From assembly GCA_900767415.1 (NCBI GenBank), contig CAAFYZ010000042.1, forward strand, positions 1 through 64,000: a stretch of DNA of 64,000 bases. The letters are read 5' to 3'. Both the position numbers and the translations under genes were made by a program. Positions 37,178 to 45,899 of this stretch are shown here, piece by piece. The notes beneath the pieces were generated by a model, which did no database searches, was not told where the DNA came from, and saw nothing but the letters and a program-made list of their open reading frames with translations. This DNA comes from Clostridia bacterium. Its GTDB lineage: Bacteria; Bacillota; Clostridia; Oscillospirales; CAG-272. Position 1 is the stretch's first letter; each line of letters opens with the position of its first letter.

Positions 37178-37869
37178 ATCTGTTTTCCTTTCGTAAATAC
37201 ACCGGATTCTTTTCTTTCGGTGATGTTGCCTTCACCCTTGACGATTTTCTTTTCAGCGACGACACCGCGCAGGCGGACGAGGGGATAGACGATGCTGTCC
37301 CGCCCGACGATACTGCCGGGGCAGAGTACGGTATGACAGCCGATCTCCGCGCGGTCGCCGAGCATGGTCCCGAGTTTTCGCCGCCCCGTCGCGATTTCCT
37401 CTTCGTCCGAGCGGACGGTTATATTTTCGTGGTCGGCACGGAAGTTGGACGCGACGGCACCGGCACCCATGTGCGCCTTATAGCCGAGGATACTGTCACC
37501 GATGTAGTTGTAATGCGGTGCCTGCACCCCGTCGAAGAGAATCGCGTTTTTGATTTCGGTGCTGTTCCCCACGACGGCGTCGTCGCCGATCAGGGCACTC
37601 CCGCGGAGAAAGGCACCGGTGCGCACTTCGGCGCGGTGTCCGATCACGCACGGCGGCTCGATGAGTGCGCTCGGCGCGATCTTCGCGTCTTTTGCGATAT
37701 AGACCTCGGGGGAGACTTCTTCATAGTCGTCGCCGAGCGTCTTCCCGTAAGCGCGGAGAAAGTCCGAAAGCCCCTCGAGTGCCTCGTGCCCGTAGCAAAA
37801 GCGGGAAAGATAGTCTCCCGCCGCCGTGTGCGACAGATCGAAGAGCTCCTTTATTTTCGGAATATGCAT
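37174..37869 (-). CDS. GlmU-C-like left-handed beta-helix acyltransferase
   Basis: The 231 residues hold a short N-terminal helical part (1-55) and then hexapeptide repeats (IAKDAKIAPSALIEPPCVIG and onward) forming a left-handed beta-helix. APHYNYIGDSILG with His119 and GAGAVASNF with Asn142 match the acetyltransferase region of GlmU (its GHLTYLGDAEIG and GAGTITCNY segments). The uridylyltransferase domain of full GlmU is absent. With glmM and glmS downstream, the simplest reading is a stand-alone glucosamine-1-phosphate acetyltransferase, with uridylylation done by another enzyme. It could instead act on a related sugar phosphate. Confidence 0.82.
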   Translation of the reverse strand: MHIPKIKELFDLSHTAAGDYLSRFCYGHEALEGLSDFLRAYGKTLGDDYEEVSPEVYIAKDAKIAPSALIEPPCVIGHRAEVRTGAFLRGSALIGDDAVVGNSTEIKNAILFDGVQAPHYNYIGDSILGYKAHMGAGAVASNFRADHENITVRSDEEEIATGRRKLGTMLGDRAEIGCHTVLCPGSIVGRDSIVYPLVRLRGVVAEKKIVKGEGNITERKESGVFTKGKQI

Positions 37870-38098
37870 TCGATATCATCCTTTCTGTATTCTGACGGTA
37901 AAAAATAAGTTCTTTTCTATTTTACCACTTTCGGAGGGAAAAATGCTACTGACCGTTCCGCCAAACTTTCTTTTGAAAAGTTGCCCGATGATGGCACTAT
38001 TACCAAAAGAATGAAATAAATGTAGAAAAAAATAAAATTTATGCACATAAAATGTTCGATTTTACCAAAAGTTCGGAAGATTCTCCCAAACGGAGAGT

Positions 38099-38133
38099 AA
38101 AAAAGCACGCCGTCGCGTTGGCGCGACGGCGTG
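38099..38133 (-). terminator. Terminator of the SGNH hydrolase gene
   Basis: CACGCCGTCGCG (38106-38117) and CGCGACGGCGTG (38122-38133) form a perfect 12-bp stem with a 4-base loop. On the minus strand it runs into TTTTTT. The rest of the gap 37870-38098 is A/T-rich with no gene. It must hold the promoter of the GlmU-like operon; a TAAAAT lies near 37918, but its -35 is poor. Confidence 0.88.
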
Positions 38134-38172
38134 TAGCAGAGAGGGCGGGCGGATTTTTTTACCCGTCGGGGG

Positions 38173-38868
38173 TTATGCCATTTTCTCGGCGATAAAATTT
38201 TTGGCGATTTTTTCACGCAGGAGAGATTCTATCAGATCGTGTCCCTCTTCCGACGGATGGATTCCGTCAAGGGAAAGGAGGGACGCACAGCGGTGCGAGA
38301 GCAAAAAGTCCGTGCGCAGGTCGATCATCGGGCAGCCGGAGGTGCGTGCGATCTCTTCCACGACGGTATTGTAATGCTCCTGGTAACGATAGAGCATCGT
38401 GATGTCACCGAGCCAGGAGAGGATATTCTCGCGGGAGCGGTCTTTGGAGATAAAGGAGAGATAGCGGTCGGGCATCAGGGGGACGAGGTTGCACATATAG
38501 ACTTCCGCCCCCGTTTTGAACGCTTTGTCCAGCATATCGGCGTAAAGCGCGCGGAACTTCGGCTCTTCGGTGTGCGGTCTGTGGCGACCGAGAGGGTCGG
38601 TGGAGATCGCCGCCCAGTCAAAGTCGCAGTCGTTGCCGCCGAAATCAAAGATGACCGTAGAATCTTTGTCACATTCCGCGATCGTGTATTCGAACATATC
38701 GAGTCCGCGGTCGACGGTCGCACCCATGCGGGAGTGGTTGATGACGTCGTATCCGAGCGCCGCGAGCGTGGGGAGTTTATATCCCGTGCAGAGTTTATGC
38801 TTTTTTGCTTCTTCGGAATAGGTGATTCCGCGAAGGATGGAGTCGCCGTAAATCAGGAGTTTTTTCAT
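38173..38868 (-). CDS. SGNH/GDSL-family hydrolase
   Basis: This is an esterase-like protein of 231 residues. Block I is LLIYGDSILRG (nucleophile Ser), block II lies around NHSRMGATVDRG, block III is FDFGGNDCDFDW, and block V is SLDGIHPSEEGHDLI with the catalytic Asp and His. There is no signal peptide, so it is probably cytoplasmic. The natural ester is unknown. Its RBS is weak; GGAGG lies about 20 bases from the ATG. Confidence 0.92.
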   Translation of the reverse strand: MKKLLIYGDSILRGITYSEEAKKHKLCTGYKLPTLAALGYDVINHSRMGATVDRGLDMFEYTIAECDKDSTVIFDFGGNDCDFDWAAISTDPLGRHRPHTEEPKFRALYADMLDKAFKTGAEVYMCNLVPLMPDRYLSFISKDRSRENILSWLGDITMLYRYQEHYNTVVEEIARTSGCPMIDLRTDFLLSHRCASLLSLDGIHPSEEGHDLIESLLREKIAKNFIAEKMA

Positions 38869-39100
38869 GACGGTTTGCCTGGCGTTTACCCTCCGAAAGG
38901 GAACGCCGTTCCTTTCTGTAAATTCAATGTATTGTTTTTTTGTTTTGCTTTCGATGATTCGATAAATCGGAAGTGTGGCTTTTTGTTTTGCCTGTCGGCT
39001 GTCGCAAGCGACGTTTTTGCTATGACAACAGTATACCCTATGCCGACGAAAAAGTCACGCTACTCGTTTGTTTTTTCTCTCGACGCTTTGTTTACTCCGT

Positions 39101-39160
39101 CTCTACCGTCGATTCCGAGGCGGTAGAGCGAAAAACAACGGCTCTACCGCGAGTAGAGCC
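39101..39160. promoter_or_regulatory. Two CTCTACCG-type palindromes upstream of the XRE promoter
   Basis: CTCTACCG (39101-39108) is inverted as CGGTAGAG (39121-39128). GGCTCTAC (39140-39147) is inverted as GTAGAGCC (39153-39160). They share the CTCTAC core and lie 22-81 bases upstream of the -35 box at 39182. They could be operator half-sites or stem-loops. Confidence 0.55.
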
Positions 39161-39181
39161 GAAGACTTTGCGGAAAACCCC

Positions 39182-39210
39182 TTGATTTTTCGGAAAAAGC
39201 GTGGTATAAT
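39182..39210 (+). promoter_or_regulatory. Promoter of the XRE regulator
   Basis: TTGATT (39182-39187), 17-bp spacer, TATAAT (39205-39210). The leader to the ATG is about 130 bases and contains another palindrome. Confidence 0.78.
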
Positions 39211-39257
39211 TGAAGAAACAGGCAAAAATCTGCCGTTCGAAAGAGCGAAAAAACGGT

Positions 39258-39276
39258 CGGTAGAAGGAATCTACCG
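39258..39276. promoter_or_regulatory. CGGTAGA palindrome in the XRE leader
   Basis: CGGTAGA (39258-39264) is inverted as TCTACCG (39270-39276) across AGGAA. This is the same core as the upstream palindromes at 39101-39160. A further pair, CGTCTCT (39288-39294) and AGAGACG (39304-39310), follows. Confidence 0.5.
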
Positions 39277-39343
39277 AAGAAGAATGTCGTCTCTACTCTT
39301 GCGAGAGACGGCATACGGCGAAGAAAGGAAAATAAAAGTTTAC

Positions 39344-40012
39344 ATGGACGAAAACGAGAATCTCCGCGGCATCATCGGGCGGAACATTGCCGGGCTTCGC
39401 ACCGGGGCAAAGGTGACGCAGCTCGAACTTGCCGAGATGCTGAATTATTCCGACAAGGCAATCTCCAAGTGGGAGAGAGGAGAGTCTATCCCCGACCTTG
39501 TCGTGATGAAACGGCTCGCCGATATTTTCGGCGTGAGCGTGGATTATTTTCTGAAAGAAAAACACGACGAAGGGGATTATAAAAGAGAGCCGGTGCCCGC
39601 CACCCTGCGCAGGAACCGCACGCTCGTCACCCTCCTTGCCGTTTCGCTTGTGTTTTTGATCGCGACCTTCCTGTTCGTCGTTATCAATCTCGCCGTACCG
39701 GACGGCTCTTTTCCGACATGGCTCCTTTACGTATATTCCGTGCCGGTCAGTTTCCTTCTTCTTCTGATCTTCAATTCCGTCTGGGGAAAGAAAAAGCTGA
39801 ACTATCCGATTATCTCCGTCTTTGTCTGGACGCTCCTTGCCTCGATCTATCTCTCGGTGCTGACGCTGATCTCCCTCGACATCTGGCTCGTCTTCATGCT
39901 CGGTATCCCGGCACAGATCATTATCGTCCTCTGGTCCGGTCTGAACGTCAGGAAAAGGCCGATGCCCCTCGCGGTACATACGGGCGAAGAAAAGGAAGAG
40001 ACGGGGAAATAG
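39344..40012 (+). CDS. Membrane-tethered XRE-family transcriptional regulator
   Basis: The first 70 of 222 residues are a Cro/CI helix-turn-helix domain: NIAGLRTGAKVTQLELAEML, then YSDKAISKWERGESIPDL, then LADIFGVSVDYFL. A short charged linker leads to four membrane segments between about 92 and 205. The design (HTH plus four-helix membrane part) is common in Clostridia and suggests that a membrane or surface signal is passed to DNA. The start at 39344 follows AAAGGA. It may control itself and the ABC exporter downstream; the palindromes around its promoter are candidate sites. Confidence 0.88.
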   Translation: MDENENLRGIIGRNIAGLRTGAKVTQLELAEMLNYSDKAISKWERGESIPDLVVMKRLADIFGVSVDYFLKEKHDEGDYKREPVPATLRRNRTLVTLLAVSLVFLIATFLFVVINLAVPDGSFPTWLLYVYSVPVSFLLLLIFNSVWGKKKLNYPIISVFVWTLLASIYLSVLTLISLDIWLVFMLGIPAQIIIVLWSGLNVRKRPMPLAVHTGEEKEETGK

Positions 40013-40189
40013 TCCCTGCCCGCCGCACAGGACGCGGCGTATCTTCCGACAGAATGAAAAAACAAAGGACTGTCACACAATAAAAAGAGAGGTCGGTTTC
40101 CCCGCCTCTCCCCGAAAACGCCCCCCGCCTTTCGCTTTTGCCGAAGGCGTACATCGCGTTTTTCTGCGACAGTGCCGGAAAGGACTTTT

Positions 40190-42163
40190 ATGGCAATCTT
40201 CCCGCCACCGCCCCCGAAACCACCGGAGGACGGCATACCGAAACCGAAAAAACTCTCCGAGGTGCCCCGCTATCTTTGGCGACGGGCGACGGGCTTTTTC
40301 TCCCGCCTTTTTTACATCATCTCGCTTGTGTGGGAGGCGGCACCCGCCATCCTTCTGCTCCTGATGTTTTTGTGCGTTGCCGACGGTCTTCTGCCGATCG
40401 CGGGGGCGTACATCTCCCGTGCGCTTCTGAACGAGATCGCCGCGCGGATCGGCATCACGGGTGCGGACGCCGTGTGGGAGACGTTCCGCCCGATCATCTT
40501 TCTTTTCTTTCTTGAATTTATCTATCTGTTTCTGAAAAAGGTCTTCACACAGCTGGATCGCACCGTGACGGCGATCGCGGGAGAGCTGGTCACCAATCAT
40601 ATCCGTCTGAAGATCATCGACAAGGCGAAGGGAGTCGATCTTTCTTCCTTTGACCGTCCGGAATTCTACGAAAAACTCGAGAACGCGAACCGCGAGGCGG
40701 GCGTGCGACCGATCGGCATTCTGTCCGCGACCTTTTCGGTCATCAGTTCGGTGATCAGTGCCGTCTCTTTCATCGTCGTGCTGGCGACGCTCAGTCCGTT
40801 GGCACCGATACTCATTCTTCTGGCGTCGGTCCCCGGGGCGGTCATCACCTGTCTGTACCGCAACCGCAACTTCCGCTATCTGCGCCTTCATTCCAAAGAG
40901 CGCAGACAGATGAACTACTATTCCGGAATCCTTGTAAACAAGGATCTTGCCAAAGAGGTCAAGATTCTCGACCTCGGCGACACCTTCACCGACAAGTACC
41001 GTTCGGTATTCGCCCGTTATTACGCCGGGCTGAAACGGCTGATCTGCAGGGAGGGGATCTCCACGATGCTGGTCGGTCTTCTGTCGGTCGCCGTGCACTG
41101 TCTGCTCTTCTTCTTCGTGGCGTTCCGTGTCGTGCGGGGAGAAGGTCAGATCGGCGACTACACCCTCTATACCGGTGCTCTCAGTTCCATTGCGGGATAT
41201 GTGACAACGCTGGTGTCTTCCACGGCGAAGATCTATGAAGGGACGCTGTTTATCGACAACATGATTTCTTTTATGAAGGAAGAATCCGATATCGTCCCGA
41301 ACACCGCGACGCCCCTTCTCCCCGCGGCGGGATGCGCACATACACTGGAACTGTCGCACGTCTCTTTCCGCTATCCCGGTGCCGACCGTGATGTTCTGAG
41401 CGATGTTTCACTCACGCTCCGCTCGGGAGAACACGCGGTTCTCGTCGGGCTGAACGGTGCGGGGAAGACCACGTTGATTAAACTTCTGACCCGTCTTTAC
41501 GATCCGACCGAAGGCGTGATCCTGCTCGACGGAAAAGACATTCGCTCATACGACGTCAAGGCGTATCACAATCTGTTCGGCATTATCTTCCAGGACTTCG
41601 GAAAATACGCGGAGAACGCGACGGAGAATATCCGCTTCGGCGATGTGATGACGCCGGAGGACGGGGAGAGAATCCATGCCGCCGCCGAGGCGAGCGACGC
41701 GGACTCCTTCTTGCAAAAACTGCCGGAGGGGTACGATACACCGCTGACCCGTATGTTCGAGGAAGACGGGATCGAACTCTCGGGCGGGCAATGGCAAAAA
41801 CTGTCGGTCGCGCGCGCCTTTTATAAAAAAGGCGATATTCTGATTCTCGACGAGCCGACGGCGTCGCTCGACCCGCTCGCGGAGCAGGCGGTGTTCCGCC
41901 GCTTTGAAGAACTCTCCGCGGGGAAGATCGCCGTGTATGTATCGCACCGCCTGTCCTCTGCCGTGACGGCGAGCAAGATCGTCCTGCTCGACGGCGGGCG
42001 GGTCGCGGAATGCGGGACGCACGAAGAGTTGATGCATCTCGGCGGAAAATACGCGACGCTCTTCTCGGTGCAGGCGGAGAGATACGGCGTCGGAGGCGAT
42101 GCCGCACGGTATGCGAGCCGCTATTTTGCCGAAGTCGAGGCAAAAGAGTCGGAAGAGAAGTAA
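40190..42163 (+). CDS. ABC exporter, fused membrane domain and ATPase
   Basis: This is a half-transporter of 657 residues. A proline-rich N-terminus (PPPPPKPPEDGIPKPKKL) precedes six membrane segments (about 45-335). The ATPase follows with Walker A GLNGAGKTT (from 420), signature ELSGGQWQKLSVARA, Walker B ILILDEPTASLD and switch His in VSHRLSS. The start is the ATG at 40190 after GGAAAGGA; an in-frame GTG at 40172 lies before this site. It would act as a homodimer, since no partner is adjacent. Lipid, peptide or drug cargo cannot be told apart. It lies 177 bases after the XRE regulator. Confidence 0.92.
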   Translation: MAIFPPPPPKPPEDGIPKPKKLSEVPRYLWRRATGFFSRLFYIISLVWEAAPAILLLLMFLCVADGLLPIAGAYISRALLNEIAARIGITGADAVWETFRPIIFLFFLEFIYLFLKKVFTQLDRTVTAIAGELVTNHIRLKIIDKAKGVDLSSFDRPEFYEKLENANREAGVRPIGILSATFSVISSVISAVSFIVVLATLSPLAPILILLASVPGAVITCLYRNRNFRYLRLHSKERRQMNYYSGILVNKDLAKEVKILDLGDTFTDKYRSVFARYYAGLKRLICREGISTMLVGLLSVAVHCLLFFFVAFRVVRGEGQIGDYTLYTGALSSIAGYVTTLVSSTAKIYEGTLFIDNMISFMKEESDIVPNTATPLLPAAGCAHTLELSHVSFRYPGADRDVLSDVSLTLRSGEHAVLVGLNGAGKTTLIKLLTRLYDPTEGVILLDGKDIRSYDVKAYHNLFGIIFQDFGKYAENATENIRFGDVMTPEDGERIHAAAEASDADSFLQKLPEGYDTPLTRMFEEDGIELSGGQWQKLSVARAFYKKGDILILDEPTASLDPLAEQAVFRRFEELSAGKIAVYVSHRLSSAVTASKIVLLDGGRVAECGTHEELMHLGGKYATLFSVQAERYGVGGDAARYASRYFAEVEAKESEEK

Positions 42164-42282
42164 AATCGTCGGATTTTCGGTAAAAAACAAAGATTTTGAC
42201 GATGACGGTAAAAGAAAAAAGAAAACTTCCGAAAGATATCGGAAAATTCTCTTTTTCGATAGAAAACGCGAAAATACAAAGA

Positions 42283-42326
42283 AAAAACCGTGAAACTGCC
42301 GATGATCCGGTAGTTTCACGGTTTTT
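42283..42326. terminator. Bidirectional terminator between convergent genes
   Basis: AAAAACCGTGAAACTGCCG (from 42283) pairs with CGGTAGTTTCACGGTTTTT (to 42326) with a single G-T pair, and carries A- and T-tracts on the two sides. It separates the ABC exporter (+) from the M3-like gene (-). Confidence 0.9.
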
Positions 42327-42330
42327 CGCG

Positions 42331-44184
42331 TCAGGCGGCGTTGCAACCGTTGCAGGCGCGCGTCTCGTTGTAATTGGCACCGTAGAGTTCGTAGAAAATA
42401 CTGCACGCCATGGCTTTGACACGGTCGGGGGCAAAGGGATTTTCTAATTCCGCGGCGGAAAGCACGGCGGGAAGAGTCGCGGCGCGGCTCTCGGCGGAGA
42501 GAAGGGAAAGGTACTTTTCCCACCCGAGCGTCGGTGTCTTCTCTTCTTCAAAGAAAAGCTGGAGTGCGGGGAGCACCGAAACAACATGGGACTGCACGGT
42601 AAAAGGCGCACAGACGATCGCATCGGAGAGAAGATAGACGGTACTGTCGATGTTTTCCGAAAGCCCGAAGTCCTGTGCCGTCTTTGCGACGGCGGCATCC
42701 AGTGCGTTCTCCGTGATCCCGCCTTTCGGCAGAGCGTATATTCTTGCTTCCGCCGCGGCAAAGAATGCGTTGTTGATGAGGTCGAGCAGCGTGCTTTCCA
42801 TGCAGGAATAAAGGAGCGTCGTATAGACCTCGTCGACGACCTTTCCCTTGAGAAGGCGGAGCGTCAGAAGTTCGCACGCCGCAGAGTGAAAGGCGGAGAG
42901 TTCTTCGCTCTCGCCGACACCGAAACGGAAAGCACCGAGATACGAGCCGAAGGCACGGGAAAGAGCAAGATAGTCCGTGACATTTTCATTCGCACTCAAA
43001 AAGAGCAGAGGCGAGTCGTATGCGTCGAGGTAGAAGACGCCGCCGCCCGCGGCGCGTGTATCGTCCGTTGCCGCAATGTCGAAGAGCGAATACTGCAGCA
43101 TGAAGTTGTATGCCTCGCTGAGTACGCCTCCCTTTTCGGCATAGAGAGAAGAGAGACGGTTGATGGTCTTGTGGATTTTCTGCGTGGCGGGGGTGGTGTC
43201 CTCGCGGGATAAAAAGACGTCGTTATAAAGACGGCGGTAGACGTCGACGGCATTGCCTGCCACGTCGGAAAGCAGTGCCTCCATCTGCTTTTCCGTATAG
43301 AAATAGGAATGTTCGCCGTAGGCGACCTCCGCATAAGAGTCGGCGCCGAGCGCATCGGCGATCTCGCGCCGTAAAAGAACGAGTTCCGTATAGAGTTTCT
43401 TTTGCCGTGCGGTTTTTTCAGTCCGATAGAGAGAGGTGATCGCCGCGCTCGCGGCGATAAATTCTTTGGAATCCTTGCCGTATCGCTCGCGGTAACGGGC
43501 GATCAGCCGTTCCGCGGTGTCTGTCTCTCCTTCGTACGTGACGGAGAGATTCGCCTTGGAAAGAAGGCGGTATTCCACCTCTTTCTTCGCTTCGCGTATC
43601 ATGGCGTCGACTGCCTCGTCGGTATATTTTCCGCCGTCGCGATAGGGGGTGAGATCTTCGGAAAAGCACTCCTTGGCGAATTTATCGACGTGCGGGGAAT
43701 TGGCGGCGGCGACACAGAGCGTCTCGGTCGCCTGAATCAGGCGCGGGCGCGCCTCGGAAAGGCGCGTGTATTCCGAGAGCAGCGCCTCGTCGGTATTGCC
43801 CGCCTGCAACTTCCATGCGATATAGGCACTCATCGTCATCATCTCGGAAAAGGCGGGGGCGAGCGAACGGATCTTCGCGGACTGTTCGTCGGGGGTCGCC
43901 TCGTTCGCGATCAGAAGAGACGCCGCCTCCTCCAGCGCAAGAAGAAGGGCATCGGTATCCGGCGCACGATAGGTAACGGAAGAAAGTCTGACCGCACGGC
44001 GGTCGTCATACACCTTGAAAGGCGGAACGTAAATCTTGGAATCGTCCGTATCGGTAGGTCCCCCCGGCGTCGGCGCGGGATTTTCGTCCGGTCGGTCTTC
44101 TTTTGCCGGTGCACAGGACACCGTGAAGAGGATCACGGAGGAAAGCAGGGAAAACACGAGAAATAAAGAAAATAAATGTTTCAC
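42331..44184 (-). CDS. Lipoprotein resembling M3 oligoendopeptidases but lacking the zinc site
   Basis: The 617-residue protein starts at GTG (after GAGGTG) with a signal peptide and a probable lipobox (LFTVSC, Cys24), then a Pro/Asp-rich linker. The body is alpha-helical and follows M3 oligoendopeptidase order: ARPRLIQATETLCV, REAKKEVEYRLLSKANL, RRREIADALGADSYAEVAYG-like segment, and the C-terminal third. Where the family has HExGH, this protein has RAFGS (410-414), inside SRAFGSYLGAF. The downstream Glu of the AE.hS motif is also missing (LSAFHSAACELL). It is therefore probably a catalytically dead, surface-attached homologue. A binding or scaffold role is inference. Confidence 0.72.
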   Translation of the reverse strand: MKHLFSLFLVFSLLSSVILFTVSCAPAKEDRPDENPAPTPGGPTDTDDSKIYVPPFKVYDDRRAVRLSSVTYRAPDTDALLLALEEAASLLIANEATPDEQSAKIRSLAPAFSEMMTMSAYIAWKLQAGNTDEALLSEYTRLSEARPRLIQATETLCVAAANSPHVDKFAKECFSEDLTPYRDGGKYTDEAVDAMIREAKKEVEYRLLSKANLSVTYEGETDTAERLIARYRERYGKDSKEFIAASAAITSLYRTEKTARQKKLYTELVLLRREIADALGADSYAEVAYGEHSYFYTEKQMEALLSDVAGNAVDVYRRLYNDVFLSREDTTPATQKIHKTINRLSSLYAEKGGVLSEAYNFMLQYSLFDIAATDDTRAAGGGVFYLDAYDSPLLFLSANENVTDYLALSRAFGSYLGAFRFGVGESEELSAFHSAACELLTLRLLKGKVVDEVYTTLLYSCMESTLLDLINNAFFAAAEARIYALPKGGITENALDAAVAKTAQDFGLSENIDSTVYLLSDAIVCAPFTVQSHVVSVLPALQLFFEEEKTPTLGWEKYLSLLSAESRAATLPAVLSAAELENPFAPDRVKAMACSIFYELYGANYNETRACNGCNAA

Positions 44185-44325
44185 CGGAACACCTCACAGG
44201 AACAAAATGACAGAAGGAAAAAAGCGGTATCTCCGCTCCTTGTATTCCTATTGTACCGCAAAAAAATGTGCCCTGCGTGATGGAACCATAAAACTTTTAT
44301 AAATCTTTTATGAAAAAACTATAAA

Positions 44326-44359
44326 TAAAGACCCGCACGATATGCCGTGCGGGTCTTTA
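44326..44359 (-). terminator. Terminator of the ROK kinase gene
   Basis: TAAAGACCCGCACG (44326-44339) and CGTGCGGGTCTTTA (44346-44359) form a perfect 14-bp stem just after the ROK stop, followed on the minus strand by T-rich sequence. Confidence 0.88.
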
Positions 44360-44374
44360 GGGACGGGAGTCGGA

Positions 44375-45337
44375 TTATTTTCCGAGACCCGCCGCGCCGA
44401 TGATACCGGCGTCGTTTTTGAGTGCCGCGATGACGATGCGCGTCTTGTGCGGGTTGTCGCGGGTATATTGATCTCTTTCGACTCTCTTGATCAGGGGGAC
44501 GGTGAGATTTTCCTTCTCGTTGCAGATACCGCCGCCGATCGAGAGAACCTCGGGCTGGAAGATGTTGATCATGTTCGTCACACCTTCGGCAAGGTAGAAA
44601 ATATAGTCGTCCACGATCTTTTTCGCATGGGCGTCTCCACGCTTCATGGCGTCGAACGCGGTGCGCGCCGAGACACGGCCTTCCGCTTCCGCACAGTCGA
44701 AGAGAAGGGAAGGAATCCCTTTGAGTTTCAGTTCGGTCATCGCCTCGCGCGTCATCTCGGTCAGAGCCGTCGCGGACGCATACGCTTCAAAACAGCCGCG
44801 TCTGCCGCAGGAGCACTGCCTGCCCCCTGCCACGATGACGGTATGTCCGAGTTCCGCGCCGGCACAGTTTACGCCGCCGTCGTAGATCTTGCCGTCCAGA
44901 ATGACGCCGCCGCCGACACCGGTGCCGAGGGTGATCATCAGGGAGTTCTTCGTGCCCTTTGCCGAGCCGATCAGCGCCTCGGCGAGAGCCGCCGCGTTCG
45001 CATCGTTGGCAATCAGCACTTCCTTCACGGGGAGATACTGCTTAAAGATCTTCGCGATCGGGAAGTTGAAGAAGGGGAGGTTGTTCGCATATTCGACTAC
45101 ACCGCTGACCGCATTCGCCGACCCGGGGGTCGCGATGCCGACGTAGGCAATGTCTTCGACGGCGAGTCCGCGCTTCTTCATAAGTTTTTCGGCGAGAGCC
45201 GCCATATCGCGTACGATCTCCTCACCGTCGCGCTCGGGGCGCGTGGGGACCGACCCTTTTTCGAGAATATGGAGTTCATCGTCACACAGTCCGATGGCGA
45301 TGTTGGTACCGCCGAGATCCACACCGATGGTATACAT
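44375..45337 (-). CDS. ROK-family sugar kinase (glucokinase-like)
   Basis: This 320-residue cytoplasmic kinase probably phosphorylates glucose or a related hexose. The phosphate-binding motif is GVDLGGTNIAIGL at the N-terminus. LIANDANAAALAE carries the catalytic Asp, and ITLGTGVGGGVIL is the second phosphate loop. GAELGHTVI plus CSCGRRGCFEAYAS is the ROK zinc motif. No N-terminal HTH is present, so it is a kinase and not a NagC-type repressor. It is monocistronic with its own promoter and terminator. Confidence 0.94.
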   Translation of the reverse strand: MYTIGVDLGGTNIAIGLCDDELHILEKGSVPTRPERDGEEIVRDMAALAEKLMKKRGLAVEDIAYVGIATPGSANAVSGVVEYANNLPFFNFPIAKIFKQYLPVKEVLIANDANAAALAEALIGSAKGTKNSLMITLGTGVGGGVILDGKIYDGGVNCAGAELGHTVIVAGGRQCSCGRRGCFEAYASATALTEMTREAMTELKLKGIPSLLFDCAEAEGRVSARTAFDAMKRGDAHAKKIVDDYIFYLAEGVTNMINIFQPEVLSIGGGICNEKENLTVPLIKRVERDQYTRDNPHKTRIVIAALKNDAGIIGAAGLGK

Positions 45338-45402
45338 AAATTATCTCTCTTTCTTTGAAAACGCGCGTCGCACGTTTTCTTCATTATAAAATTCCATAAG
45401 TT

Positions 45403-45431
45403 ATTATACACCGCACGAAGGGATTTGTCAA
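45403..45431 (-). promoter_or_regulatory. Promoter of the ROK kinase gene
   Basis: Minus-strand TTGACA (45426-45431), 17-bp spacer, TATAAT (45403-45408). Confidence 0.9.
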
Positions 45432-45472
45432 GCGACGGGCAGACTTTTTCGGGACTTGTGTGCGGGGGAGGG

Positions 45473-45898
45473 TTATCCGAGGGTAGCCCCCGTCAGATAA
45501 CCGTAGCGGATTCCGCTTTCGGTATAGGTGGAGAATTCGCCGGTGACGGTGATCTCGGTCCCGAGAGGGGGATAATCGTCGGGGTAGGCGTGCGTCCCTT
45601 CAAGGACAAATTCCACCCCCTGTGAACAGCACGCCGTGGCATCGGCGATGACGCAGGCGAAGTAGACGGCGTCGGTGGACGGGTCGCGATAGACCGAGAA
45701 TTTCCCCTGCATACGCACGCGGCGACCGACGTAATTTTCGGGCGTCTCTACCATATTGTAGACTTCGGAATATACCATGGTACTGCTGAGCTTTGTCAGA
45801 TCGAGGTCAACTTCTCCGTCGGATATATCGGGGTCATGACAGGAAAACAGCGTAAAAATGCAGAGAAAACAGACAGTAATGCAAACAATTCTTTTCAT
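45473..45898 (-). CDS. Small lipoprotein in the zinc-uptake operon
   Basis: The 141-residue protein has a signal peptide ending in a lipobox (FTLFSC, Cys20) and then an acidic linker. A beta-rich domain follows: VYNMVETPENYVGRRVRMQG, FACVIADATACCSQGVEFVL, LGTEITVTGEFSTY. This looks like an OB-fold. The CC pair in ADATACC and the operon position suggest a metal-related or redox role, which is inference. The start at 45898 (MKRIVC) follows GGAAG, one base after the permease stop, so it is the last gene of the operon. Confidence 0.78.
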   Translation of the reverse strand: MKRIVCITVCFLCIFTLFSCHDPDISDGEVDLDLTKLSSTMVYSEVYNMVETPENYVGRRVRMQGKFSVYRDPSTDAVYFACVIADATACCSQGVEFVLEGTHAYPDDYPPLGTEITVTGEFSTYTESGIRYGYLTGATLG

Positions 45899-45899
45899 T

